Below are positions 36,838-45,630 of a stretch of 64,000 nt of DNA, in pieces. The stretch spans positions 124,001 through 188,000 of the forward strand of contig JACKAN010000002.1 in NCBI GenBank assembly GCA_020635055.1. Direction: 5' to 3'. The DNA is from Pseudobdellovibrionaceae bacterium (GTDB taxonomy: Bacteria; Bdellovibrionota; Bdellovibrionia; Bdellovibrionales; UBA1609). The notes below the pieces were generated by a model, which was given only the letters and a program-made list of their open reading frames with translations, had not been told where the DNA came from and ran no database searches. Each line of letters begins with the position of its first letter. Positions within the stretch are counted from its first letter, which is position 1. The position numbers and the translations under genes were made by a program.

Positions 36838-38198
36838 TGTTTACGACACCGGAATTTAAAGTAGGATTATTAGTTGTTGTAGTGTCCGCACTTATTGGTG
36901 GGATGTCATTAAAGGTCGCTGAAGGTCCAAGCGTACTCTCAGGTAGCAAAAAATATTGGTTTGAAGTGAAAGACGCTGGCGGCTTGGTTAAAAATTCCGC
37001 AGTTAAAATGGCCGGTATAAAAGTAGGTATCATAGATGATATTAAACTGGTTGATGGCAAGGCCCACGTTCACATTGTAATTGATGATGATGTTCCTATG
37101 ACTCAATCAGCAATGGGTGAGCTTAAATCCGATGGAATTTTAGGTGATCGCCATGTGGAATTAATTCCAGGTAAATTGGCTGATAAAGAAATTGATGAGG
37201 GGCAAATCGGTGCGATTTCTGACAAAGCCTCCCTTGATAAAGTAATGGATCAAATTGGTGATATAGCCAGCTCCTTAAAAGAAGTGTCTAAAGTTATTGA
37301 ACAGGCTACCAAAGAGGGCAGCCGCGAGACTTCACTGGGAAGAATCATTTCTAATATTGAAAATCTCACTTCCGACCTAGCGCAAATGACTGGAGAAAAT
37401 AAAGAACAAATAAAAGATATCGTCGCTCAGGTTCACGGCATTACTAAAACACTAGATAAAATGATAAACGATGAATCTCCAGAAGGTTTTAAAACGGCGT
37501 GGTCAAATGCTGTACAGAGTTTAAATCACTTAGATAAAACTCTAGAAAATGCCGAGCAAATTACTGATAAGATTAACCGGGGAGAGGGAACTCTTGGACG
37601 ACTGGTTAATGATGAAGACACTATAGAGGGCGTAAATACTGCAATAAGTAACGTCAATGAGTTTTTGGGCGGCGCCTCTACAATGGAAACGAGCATAGAT
37701 TTTCACTCTGAATTTTTAACTGATATAGACAAAGCGAAATCCTATTTAAATGTGAAAATTCAACCTGGTTTAGATCGCTATTATATTCTGGGTGTGGTAG
37801 ATGATCCTCGGGGAGTTACCCATGTTGTTGATACTTCTGTAAATGGTGGTACGTCTACAACGACAACGACTATAGATAAAAACAAAATTAAATTTAATGC
37901 CTTATTTGCCAAGAATTTTTGGGATTTCACCATTAAGGGTGGAATTATGGAAAGTGCAGGTGGATTAGGTTTTGATTACCATTTGCTCAATCGTCGTTTG
38001 CGAATTTCTATTGAAGCTTTTGATTTTGAAGATGTAAATCTTAGAGCTTTTGTTCACTTCCAGGTATTCAACGGACTTTATCTTGTTGGTGGTGGAGACG
38101 AGCTGGCTAATGATGACAAAATGTCCACCTTTATTGGTGCCGGTATTTTTATCACAAACGATGATCTAAAAACACTCGCCTCAAAAATATCTCTTTAA
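36837..38198 (+). CDS. mlaD: MlaD/MCE-domain substrate-binding protein with long C-terminal beta domain
   Basis: 453 residues, much longer than E. coli MlaD (about 180). One N-terminal membrane anchor (about 8-25) precedes a single MCE domain (about 38-120; FEVKDAGGLVKNSAVKMAGI, LGDRHVELIPGK). A helical coiled region (about 140-285) follows. The C-terminus (about 285-440) is beta-rich (WDFTIKGGIMESAGGLGFDYH, FQVFNGLYLVGGGDELAND) and looks like strands of an outer membrane barrel, as in other long MlaD-family proteins of delta-type bacteria. It binds lipid for the MlaEF transporter. Confidence 0.87.
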   Translation: MFTTPEFKVGLLVVVVSALIGGMSLKVAEGPSVLSGSKKYWFEVKDAGGLVKNSAVKMAGIKVGIIDDIKLVDGKAHVHIVIDDDVPMTQSAMGELKSDGILGDRHVELIPGKLADKEIDEGQIGAISDKASLDKVMDQIGDIASSLKEVSKVIEQATKEGSRETSLGRIISNIENLTSDLAQMTGENKEQIKDIVAQVHGITKTLDKMINDESPEGFKTAWSNAVQSLNHLDKTLENAEQITDKINRGEGTLGRLVNDEDTIEGVNTAISNVNEFLGGASTMETSIDFHSEFLTDIDKAKSYLNVKIQPGLDRYYILGVVDDPRGVTHVVDTSVNGGTSTTTTTIDKNKIKFNALFAKNFWDFTIKGGIMESAGGLGFDYHLLNRRLRISIEAFDFEDVNLRAFVHFQVFNGLYLVGGGDELANDDKMSTFIGAGIFITNDDLKTLASKISL

Positions 38199-38314
38199 TT
38201 CATTTTTTCCTCACAAAAGCCCAAGGGATTTTTGGAGCTAGATTTAATGTCCAGAAAGTGATATCTAAGGCAAACAATAATTAAAAAATCTTTAAATATT
38301 AGGAGATCTACTCA

Positions 38315-39847
38315 GTGTTTAAAAATGCCCTAGTCAGTGTTGCCAATAAAGATGGACTTGTCGAATTTATTAAGCCCCTAGCGGAAAAAGGTATGCGAGT
38401 GGTTTCTACTGGCGGGACTGCAAAATTGTTGCAAGAGAATGGTATTTCTGTCATTAAAGTTTCTGAACAAACTGGCTTTGATGAGGTAATGGATGGTCGT
38501 GTAAAAACACTGCATCCTCGCATCCATATGGCTTTGCTGGCTCGCGATTATAGTATTGAGGATCAAAATACACTTAAAGAACATGATTTGCAGTCTTTTG
38601 ATTTGGTTGTGGGTAATCTTTATGCCTTTGAAAATGCTCTCGATGAGGGACTGGAAGATAAAGATTTACAAGAATTTATTGATATTGGCGGGCCCTCTTT
38701 TTTAAGAGCGGCAGCAAAAAGCTTTTCACAAATTACAACTGTTTGTGATCCAAGGGATTACGATTGGATAATAAAAAAACAATCCTTAGATCTTGAAGAC
38801 CGTAAATCCTTAGCTGCTAAATTATTTTATCATGTTTCATCTTATGACTCTATGGTGGCAAGAGCTCTTTCTAAATCTGAAGAGCCGAAATCTTTCTCGC
38901 AACAGAATTATTTTTCATTAGGAGGAGAACTTGTACAGACTCTTCGCTATGGTGAAAACCCTCAGCAGCAAGCCAATTGGTATAGAGTTTATGGTGAAAA
39001 GGGACTTCAGGAAGCTGAAATACTACAGGGAAAACCTCTTTCTTATAATAATATTCTGGATTTAGATGCCGCTATACGGACTTTAAATTCTTTTCAGGAG
39101 CCCACATGTATTGCTGTAAAACATAATAATCCTTGTGGTGTTGGAGTTTCTGATAATTGGGAAGTCGCCGTTAGCAAAGCACTTTCAGCAGATCCAGTGA
39201 GTGTGTTTGGTGGCATTGTAGCTATTAATGGAGTTGTTAATGATAAAATGGCGGAACAGCTCAGTACAATTTTTTTAGAATGTATAACCGCCGTCGATTT
39301 TACGCCTGGTGCTTTAAAAATTTTCTCTTTAAAGAAAAACCTACGATTACTTAAAGCACCAGATTTAACTAATTGGTGCCCGCAATTTGATTTTAGACGT
39401 GTTATGGGTGGCTTTCTAATTCAAGACCAAGATCACATAGAGCAAAAGTTTTCAAACGATTGGAAGATCATAGGTGAGGAACCCACTAAAGAAATTAGAA
39501 ATGAAATGACTTTTGCCATGAAAGTTTGTGCACATTTAAAAAGTAATGCCATTGCTATTACTAGTCAGGGTCAGTCTTTAGGACTAGGTATGGGGCAAGT
39601 CAACAGAGTTGACGCCGTAGAACAAGCAATCCTAAGAGCCAAAAAATTTCATCCTAAACAGAAGACTATGGTGTTAGCTAGCGATGCGTTTTTTCCCTTT
39701 GCTGATTCTGTTGAGAGAGCTGCAGAAGCAGGTATAAAATGGATTGTACAACCGGGCGGTTCTCTTAGAGATGAAGAAGTTATTTGTGCAGTCACGAAAC
39801 ATAAAATGGGAATGGTGATGACAGGATTGCGACATTTTAAACATTAG
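38315..39847 (+). CDS. purH: Bifunctional AICAR transformylase/IMP cyclohydrolase
   Basis: 510 residues. It performs the last two steps of IMP synthesis. The GTG start has AGGAG 9 bp upstream. The N-terminal cyclohydrolase domain has VSTGGTAKLL, TGFDEVMDGRVKTLHPRIH and IDIGGPSFLRAAAK. The C-terminal transformylase domain has LRYGENPQQQA, IAVKHNNPCGVGV (catalytic Lys-His) and VFGGIVAINGVV. Length and motifs are complete. It stands 116 bp behind mlaD and may be read from the same or its own promoter. Confidence 0.96.
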   Translation: MFKNALVSVANKDGLVEFIKPLAEKGMRVVSTGGTAKLLQENGISVIKVSEQTGFDEVMDGRVKTLHPRIHMALLARDYSIEDQNTLKEHDLQSFDLVVGNLYAFENALDEGLEDKDLQEFIDIGGPSFLRAAAKSFSQITTVCDPRDYDWIIKKQSLDLEDRKSLAAKLFYHVSSYDSMVARALSKSEEPKSFSQQNYFSLGGELVQTLRYGENPQQQANWYRVYGEKGLQEAEILQGKPLSYNNILDLDAAIRTLNSFQEPTCIAVKHNNPCGVGVSDNWEVAVSKALSADPVSVFGGIVAINGVVNDKMAEQLSTIFLECITAVDFTPGALKIFSLKKNLRLLKAPDLTNWCPQFDFRRVMGGFLIQDQDHIEQKFSNDWKIIGEEPTKEIRNEMTFAMKVCAHLKSNAIAITSQGQSLGLGMGQVNRVDAVEQAILRAKKFHPKQKTMVLASDAFFPFADSVERAAEAGIKWIVQPGGSLRDEEVICAVTKHKMGMVMTGLRHFKH

Positions 39848-39898
39848 ATCAATTTATATTCTTGGGTTTTAAGACTTAAATCCAGTCACGATCCTTAG

Positions 39899-39926
39899 TT
39901 GAACGGTTGTAAATGGTCGATACTAT
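39899..39926 (+). promoter_or_regulatory. Possible sigma-70-type promoter
   Basis: TTGAAC (39899-39904), a 16-bp spacer and TACTAT (39921-39926), about 50 bp ahead of the GTG at 39975. Consensus match only. Confidence 0.4.
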
Positions 39927-39974
39927 TGTGATAATAACTAATAGAATAACTGCGTTCATAAAAAGGACTGTTTT

Positions 39975-41768
39975 GTGTCACAACATGATGAATCACTTTG
40001 GTTATTAAAAAGCAGTGGTCGGATCTTGGGGCCTTATTCCCTAAAAAAGGTTTCAGATCTATTAAGGTCGAAAGAAATTGTACCTTTAGATGAAGTTTGC
40101 CTACCCAAAAAGAGATGGCAATATTTACGAGATCAAAAAGAGTTCCATCGTGTTATCGAAGAAATTCGAGTTCAACAAATAAAATCTGCTAGTGAAAACA
40201 CAGAAACTATGGGTGCTCAAGTTGATGATATGACAGCTAGTGTGACAGAAGCTTTGCAAAATGCAGTTAGTGATGAACTCACAGGTGATATTGAACCCCT
40301 CAATGATGAATTGACCCAAGATATCCCAATCAGAGATATAATTGAAGACACGGCCAGAGATGTGTCGGACACAGGTCGGATGGAAGAGGGAATCAAAAGT
40401 AAGCGTTATGGTACTCAAGAAATTGCCAAAAAAAATGTGCAATCTTTTTCCAAAACTGTGTGGAATTTTACCTTCGTTACGGTGGTTATTGTTTCGGTCA
40501 TACTATTAACAAATCATTTTCTAATTAAACCTAGAAATAAAAATTCAATGAATTTGAATGATTTAACTATTGCGAATGCTTTTTATACAAATGGTAAATA
40601 TACCGAAGCATTGAAATATTATAAAAAAGCTTATCAATCTAACCCAGAAAATAAAGAGCCCTACATTAGATATGGGACATTACTTATAGCACTGGATCGA
40701 CAAACAGTAGAAGGAAAAAGAATATTAAATGAAGCTATGGAATTTGATCCTCGCAACCGAGTTTATTCTTTAGCGGGAATGGGTTTAGCAAATTTGTTTG
40801 AACAAGATTTGAACTCTGCTGAGAAAAATTTTAATGAGGTTTTAAAGTTAGATCCCAATTTAACTTCTGCTATTATTAACTTAGGTTGGATGGCAGAAAT
40901 CAATAAAGATATAAAAAAGGCTATCGAAAATTACAGCTCGTCAATCATAAAAGGTTCAGGTCGCCTAGACAACTCGGCATACATTTATTTGTCAAAGGCA
41001 CTTATTTCTTTGTGGAAAGAAACAGGTAATTTAAAATATTTAAATGAAGCAAAAAATAATTTACTATCAATTGTTGATGATAGATTGGACTACAGACAGG
41101 AAGGTTTATTTTTACTTTCGTATATTTATAGTCAATTGGATCAGGCCGAATTGTTTTTTGAAACAATGGAAAAGCTTTTAGACACAGACCCTTATTTAAC
41201 AAGAGAGCATGCACACGATTTAAATGTTTATCATGATGGAATTTCATGGAGTGCTTTTTTTAATATGTGCGAGGAAATATATAAAAAACATAACCAGGAA
41301 GCTTCCGCAGTAACATTGAGTGGTTACTGCGCTTTAAGAGCTGAAAAATTTAATATTGCAGAAATGAGATTTACGGAGTTGGTAAATATTAGAACCAAGA
41401 ATCCGCTACTTCTCGCTCATCATGCCTTTTTTCTACAAGTTATGGATCGAGGCAGTGCCTCTGCGCTAACTCTAGGCAAGGCCATAGAGGAAAATAAAAA
41501 AAATAAGAAGTACAATCTCCCCTTGGTATTGCAGGCTCGTTCTTGTCAAACGGAACAAGATATTAGTTGTGCTATAGAAAAATGGCAAGAACTGTCTGAT
41601 AAGGACGAAAAAAGCATTGAGGCTAAATCTTACTTAGTTTTGTTAAAAGCCCAACAGGGACAATTTAGCGGATTAGACAGTTTAGTTAGAGAAGCCAGAT
41701 CAATATCACCAAATTATGCACCAGCAAAATATGCGGAAACATTTTTATATGATTCAAAAAATAAGTAA
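39975..41768 (+). CDS. GYF_2-domain TPR membrane protein
   Basis: 597 residues with a GTG start after AAAAGGA. An N-terminal GYF_2 domain (about 6-60; WLLKSSGRILGPYSLKKVSDL) is followed by an acidic linker and one transmembrane helix (about 156-178). The periplasmic remainder is TPR repeats (from about 195; ANAFYTNGKYTEALKYYKKAYQ, AGMGLANLFEQDLNSAEKNF). GYF_2 domains occur in the Myxococcus gliding protein GltJ/AgmX and in this genome also at 45631. The next gene begins inside its 3' end. It is likely an inner-membrane scaffold for envelope machinery; this is inferred from domains and neighbours. Confidence 0.75.
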   Translation: MSQHDESLWLLKSSGRILGPYSLKKVSDLLRSKEIVPLDEVCLPKKRWQYLRDQKEFHRVIEEIRVQQIKSASENTETMGAQVDDMTASVTEALQNAVSDELTGDIEPLNDELTQDIPIRDIIEDTARDVSDTGRMEEGIKSKRYGTQEIAKKNVQSFSKTVWNFTFVTVVIVSVILLTNHFLIKPRNKNSMNLNDLTIANAFYTNGKYTEALKYYKKAYQSNPENKEPYIRYGTLLIALDRQTVEGKRILNEAMEFDPRNRVYSLAGMGLANLFEQDLNSAEKNFNEVLKLDPNLTSAIINLGWMAEINKDIKKAIENYSSSIIKGSGRLDNSAYIYLSKALISLWKETGNLKYLNEAKNNLLSIVDDRLDYRQEGLFLLSYIYSQLDQAELFFETMEKLLDTDPYLTREHAHDLNVYHDGISWSAFFNMCEEIYKKHNQEASAVTLSGYCALRAEKFNIAEMRFTELVNIRTKNPLLLAHHAFFLQVMDRGSASALTLGKAIEENKKNKKYNLPLVLQARSCQTEQDISCAIEKWQELSDKDEKSIEAKSYLVLLKAQQGQFSGLDSLVREARSISPNYAPAKYAETFLYDSKNK

Positions 41769-42462
41769 GTATTTTGTTTATATTACTGTGATTTTTTCTG
41801 TTTCTTCTTGTAAAAACAAGTTTGAACCCAAAGAGTATGCTCCTATCCAGTTGGAATATGCTTCTCAATCAGATAAAAATATCAAGGCCCCAAAGGTGTT
41901 AATTGAAGAAATAGAAAAATATTTTATAAAAAATTATAAAAAGACTTTTCCTGATAAAAAAACATCAGAGGTAAATATATTATCTTCCATTCCAAGAAAG
42001 TTTTTAGGCTTCGATGTTTATTTACGCCCTGGGAGTAATAAGTTAGCAATGAGTGACGTTAAACAGATCCCCTTTTCTAGAGGAGGTGGCTACATTGATT
42101 TAGCTAACCTTGTAGAGGGAAATGTAGGTAGTTTTTATATTAATATCTTGTTTGACTGGCAAGATATTATGATGGAACCCAGCGATGTGGATCAATTAAA
42201 AGTTTATTTTTTAAGTAGATCTATTAGGAGAACCATAGATGGTGAAGAATGGGGTGCAGGTTGTGGTAAATTGTTAGACCTAACACATTTCTTTAAAAAT
42301 CAAATTATGAAAAAGGGATTATTGCTAAACGCCAAGGATCAACGTTATCTTAGCACTTTAGGGGGCACATTTTATTTTATCTTATTTAAGCAAGGTGAGT
42401 TATTTTTAGCTACAGCCACTTTTGAAGATACACGTTTTAAAGATTTAATGTGTAAAGCCTGA
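41749..42462 (+). CDS. Lipoprotein, unknown function
   Basis: 237 residues from the ATG at 41749, chosen because it gives a clean lipoprotein signal (MIQKISKYFVYITVIFSVSSC). An earlier Met at 41716 would add 11 residues. The start lies inside the 3' end of the GYF_2/TPR gene (20-bp overlap), so the two are coupled. The mature chain is mixed alpha/beta with no recognised motif; FLGFDVYLRPGSNKLA and YFILFKQGELFLATATF may be strands. The gene is 7 bp from the YhaM-like gene. Confidence 0.68.
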   Translation: MIQKISKYFVYITVIFSVSSCKNKFEPKEYAPIQLEYASQSDKNIKAPKVLIEEIEKYFIKNYKKTFPDKKTSEVNILSSIPRKFLGFDVYLRPGSNKLAMSDVKQIPFSRGGGYIDLANLVEGNVGSFYINILFDWQDIMMEPSDVDQLKVYFLSRSIRRTIDGEEWGAGCGKLLDLTHFFKNQIMKKGLLLNAKDQRYLSTLGGTFYFILFKQGELFLATATFEDTRFKDLMCKA

Positions 42463-42469
42463 GGAGTAT

Positions 42470-43432
42470 ATGTCTAAGCAATTTATAAAAGATTTAACAG
42501 ACAAAGAAAATATAAAATCCATTTTTTTAGTTGGTGATAAACAAGTTTTAAAAGACAAAAAAGGAAAAAATTATTTAAACATGAATTTGTCTGACAAAAG
42601 TGGAGCTCTCAATGCGAGAATGTGGGACAAAGTCGACCTTGTTGCTCATCAGTTTGATGCCGGAGATTTTATAGAAGTAAAAGGACATGTTCAGTTATAT
42701 CAAAATAAAAAACAAATTGTGGTTCACGATATAAAAAAAATAACTCCAGATTTGGTAGACATCGAAGATTTTGTTGCTGTCAGTGAACATCCACCAGAAG
42801 AAGTACTTAATAACATTTTACAAATAATTGATACAGTTGAAAGTGAAAATATTAAAAATATTTTGTTATCTACATTAAACGATGAAAAGTGGAAAGAGAA
42901 CATTATTAAAACACCGGCAGCTAAAACCATACATCACGCCTATGTTGGAGGGCTATTAGATCATATTTACTCCATCTGTAAAATTATGGTTTTTATGGCT
43001 GATCACTATATTTTTTTAAACAAAGACTTACTTATTTTTGGGGCTATCTATCATGATATTGGAAAGGTTAGAGAGTTAAGTCTTGAGCAAGGAATACAAT
43101 ACACTACCGAGGGTCGTTTGGTGGGTCATATGGGTATTGCATTAGAAATGATAGATGAAAAGTTTAAAGAACTAAATATTGATGATCAAGAGCTAAAGAG
43201 TGTATTAAAACATATTGTCCTTAGCCATCATGGTCGTTTAGAGTATGGCTCACCTAAAAGGCCAAAATTTCTGGAAGCCCTCGTGGTTTCTATGATTGAT
43301 GAACTAGACAGTCGAATTAATTCGGTTGAAACTTTGATGTCCATGGAATTAGAAAACAATCAAGACTGGACCGGTTATCAGCAACAATACGACAGATATT
43401 TTTACCTAGATATTCTTCGCAAGAAAAAATAA
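42470..43432 (+). CDS. OB-fold plus HD-domain 3'-5' exoribonuclease (YhaM-like)
   Basis: 320 residues. An N-terminal OB-fold (about 1-95; MNLSDKSGALNARMWDKVD, VKGHVQLYQNKKQIVV) is joined to an HD metal-dependent phosphohydrolase domain (about 145-285; HHAYVGGLLDHIYSI, AIYHDIGKVREL, VLSHHGRLEYGSPKRP). The combination and length are those of YhaM, a 3'-5' exonuclease of RNA and DNA. A good ribosome site (GAGGAG) precedes the ATG. It is convergent with rsmI. Confidence 0.88.
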   Translation: MSKQFIKDLTDKENIKSIFLVGDKQVLKDKKGKNYLNMNLSDKSGALNARMWDKVDLVAHQFDAGDFIEVKGHVQLYQNKKQIVVHDIKKITPDLVDIEDFVAVSEHPPEEVLNNILQIIDTVESENIKNILLSTLNDEKWKENIIKTPAAKTIHHAYVGGLLDHIYSICKIMVFMADHYIFLNKDLLIFGAIYHDIGKVRELSLEQGIQYTTEGRLVGHMGIALEMIDEKFKELNIDDQELKSVLKHIVLSHHGRLEYGSPKRPKFLEALVVSMIDELDSRINSVETLMSMELENNQDWTGYQQQYDRYFYLDILRKKK

Positions 43433-43447
43433 TTTACAAACTCTATT

Positions 43448-44101
43448 TTAAAGTAGAGCCAATATAAATTCTTTTTTTTGGCCTTTGAATTTTTCTAATA
43501 ATTTTTTTGCAGATGAAGTGATAAAGCTTTCATCTTCTTGAGTTAAAGAGAGGGCCAATATGATTTTTCTTTGTGGGAAGAACTTAGAAAGGTCCTCTAG
43601 AGTTTTTGTTAATCGATAAGGTGTATCCATTATTATAATAGGTTCGTGAATATTTTGTAGACGTTTCAGCTCTCTTTCTCTGAACTCTGTTTTAGCTGGT
43701 AAAAATCCTCTAAAGTAAAAAGTTTTAATGTCTTCTCCGCAGCCACTTAGAAAGGCCATAAGACTGGAGGCTCCAGGTAAAATATGGACTTGAATTTTTT
43801 GTTGCCTACAGAGTTTTACTAAATCAGCTCCAGGATCGCAAAAACCAGGTGTCCCACAGTCTGTAACAAGTGCAACATTTTTACTTAGACACAATTGAGT
43901 TAAAAATTCTAAATCATCTTTTTTAGAATGTTCATTAAGGAGTTCAATTTCTTTTCTTCCCAGTTGCAGATCTTTAATTAAGCGGGAAACTACCTTGCGC
44001 TCTTCGCCGATTATCAAATCAGCTGATTTAAGCGATTCCACTGCCCTTAAACTTATATCTCCCAAATTGCCGATGGGAGTTGCGATTAAATATAAAGCCA
44101 T
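43448..44101 (-). CDS. rsmI: RsmI-family 16S rRNA 2'-O-methyltransferase, short form
   Basis: 217 residues. RsmI methylates C1402 of 16S rRNA. Tetrapyrrole-methylase-fold motifs are clear: LIATPIGNLGDISLRAVE, VTDCGTPGFCDPG, ILPGASSLMAFLSG and FYFRGFLPAKTEFR. Typical RsmI is about 280 residues, so the C-terminal segment of about 60 residues is absent here; the protein ends LLEKFKGQKKEFILALL. The catalytic core appears complete. The gene is divergent from the Nudix gene with only 14 bp between start codons. Confidence 0.87.
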   Translation of the reverse strand: MALYLIATPIGNLGDISLRAVESLKSADLIIGEERKVVSRLIKDLQLGRKEIELLNEHSKKDDLEFLTQLCLSKNVALVTDCGTPGFCDPGADLVKLCRQQKIQVHILPGASSLMAFLSGCGEDIKTFYFRGFLPAKTEFRERELKRLQNIHEPIIIMDTPYRLTKTLEDLSKFFPQRKIILALSLTQEDESFITSSAKKLLEKFKGQKKEFILALL

Positions 44102-44115
44102 GTAGATTTGCTACC

Positions 44116-44664
44116 ATGACTTTAAAGAAGTGGAAAGTTATTAGTACTGAAAATTTGTTACATAAGGGATTTTTCACCCTCCGTGTTGATAAATGTGAGC
44201 TGCCAGATAAAAGAGTCATGCCACATTACTATGTATTTGAGTTGTCCGATTGGGTGAACATCGTTCCTATTACTAAAGAGGGTTTTGTAATTTTAATAAA
44301 ACAATACCGCCATGCTGGAGGAGAAATATTTTATGAAATTCCAGGTGGTGGAATTGACTCCCGAAATAATGAAGACCCTATGACTGCAGCCCAACGAGAA
44401 CTTTTGGAAGAAACTGGTTATCAGGCTAAAACCATTGAATATAAGGGCTTCCACTATCCCAACCCAGCTCTACAAAATAATAAAATGCACACTTTTCTAG
44501 CAAAAGATTGTGTGCCTATAGCTGATCAAAATCTAGATGAATTTGAAGACATACAAGTAGAGTTGGTTTCAAAGAATGAAGTAAGGAAAAAGTTAAAAAA
44601 TGGTACACTTAACCATTCTCTGATTGTCGCTTCTCTAGTTCGTTGTCTAGATGAATTATTTTAA
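44116..44664 (+). CDS. Nudix hydrolase, ADP-ribose pyrophosphatase-like
   Basis: 182 residues from the ATG at 44116. An upstream Met at 44080 lies inside rsmI on the other strand and is less likely. The Nudix box is at about residues 77-102 (GGGIDSRNNED then AAQRELLEETGY). The flanking sequence IKQYRHAGGEIFYEIPGG is typical of ADP-ribose/nucleoside diphosphate sugar pyrophosphatases. A cytosolic house-cleaning enzyme. There is no strong ribosome site, and the 14-bp gap to rsmI leaves little room for one. Confidence 0.87.
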   Translation: MTLKKWKVISTENLLHKGFFTLRVDKCELPDKRVMPHYYVFELSDWVNIVPITKEGFVILIKQYRHAGGEIFYEIPGGGIDSRNNEDPMTAAQRELLEETGYQAKTIEYKGFHYPNPALQNNKMHTFLAKDCVPIADQNLDEFEDIQVELVSKNEVRKKLKNGTLNHSLIVASLVRCLDELF

Positions 44665-45384
44665 AAACGACATTTTAATTTTAGGCCAGTGATCAAGAGG
44701 GTCAGCGCGTCCTGAATGAACAGAGTCCATAAAAACAACAATTATCTCAGGTAATTGTTGTTTTACTTTATGAATAATCACAGGCTCGTTTTCGAAAAAA
44801 TAGATTTTTTCATGATGGCTGTTTATATTTTTCAAATAATCAGATTTAAAATCGGTGTCCTCATCCTTAAAATGGGGCTTAAGTGCAAGATGTGTATTCT
44901 TAAGATCAATAGGGAATTTCCATTGTTTAAGACTTTCAATCGTTCCTATCATCATTCGGACTTGATCTCGACCGGTAAGATAAGTAATTTGTGCTCCTAA
45001 ATCAGAGAGTTCATTTACAAAATCTACTGCGCCAAGATAGGGTCGATCAAACTTTAAATATTCGTTAGAAAAAAAACGATGAGCCCAAAAGGATCGTGCT
45101 TTTTTATAAAAATCGGGATTATCTACACCAGATCGCTCGAGTACATCTTTAATTCCCCAATCATCATGATTGACTAACAAATTATCTAATTTTTTAACTT
45201 CCGTCGGAAATTTGAGTTTAAAGTCTTTTTCTAAAATCATATCTTCTAGAATCTTTTCAGTTCTTGAAGTGACATTAAACAGTGTCGAATCCAAATCAAA
45301 AACACAGTGGAAATGGCGACCGGGATGAGAATTAAGAGAAATATTTTGAATAATTTTGTTCAACAAATTGTCATATTTTGACAT
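44656..45384 (-). CDS. HAD-superfamily hydrolase
   Basis: 242 residues. Motif I is FDLDSTLFN, with the nucleophile Asp30 and the acid/base Asp32. Motif II is ITYLTGRDQ. A later Lys (about HLALKPH) and the acidic motif IYFFENEPVI complete the HAD set. It is probably a phosphatase on a small phosphorylated substrate, which cannot be named. The 3' end overlaps the Nudix gene by 9 bp, tail to tail. Confidence 0.8.
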   Translation of the reverse strand: MSKYDNLLNKIIQNISLNSHPGRHFHCVFDLDSTLFNVTSRTEKILEDMILEKDFKLKFPTEVKKLDNLLVNHDDWGIKDVLERSGVDNPDFYKKARSFWAHRFFSNEYLKFDRPYLGAVDFVNELSDLGAQITYLTGRDQVRMMIGTIESLKQWKFPIDLKNTHLALKPHFKDEDTDFKSDYLKNINSHHEKIYFFENEPVIIHKVKQQLPEIIVVFMDSVHSGRADPLDHWPKIKMSFLK

Positions 45385-45630
45385 AAAGGGATTCCTCTGA
45401 ATTCAACATTATCTGATCAACTTTTATACTATCGTAAAAACACTCTTGAAAACAATGATCATAAAGTAAACAAAAAAAATAACATTTCATTTTGAGATAA
45501 TCAAATTGAAACACAGATTAAAAAAGTTCAAGAAAATTAGTGCTATAGGTCTTTAGATCGATGACCTTGGTGCCGATGACATAATGAAGATGAATACTTT
45601 TTATCTAACATTTTTTCGAAAGAGAGCATT

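Noticed and set aside
45385..45630. tRNA or small RNA in the 246-bp gap before the GYF_2/PilZ gene
   Set aside because: No cloverleaf or strong hairpin plus T-run seen; the region is AT-rich leader sequence.
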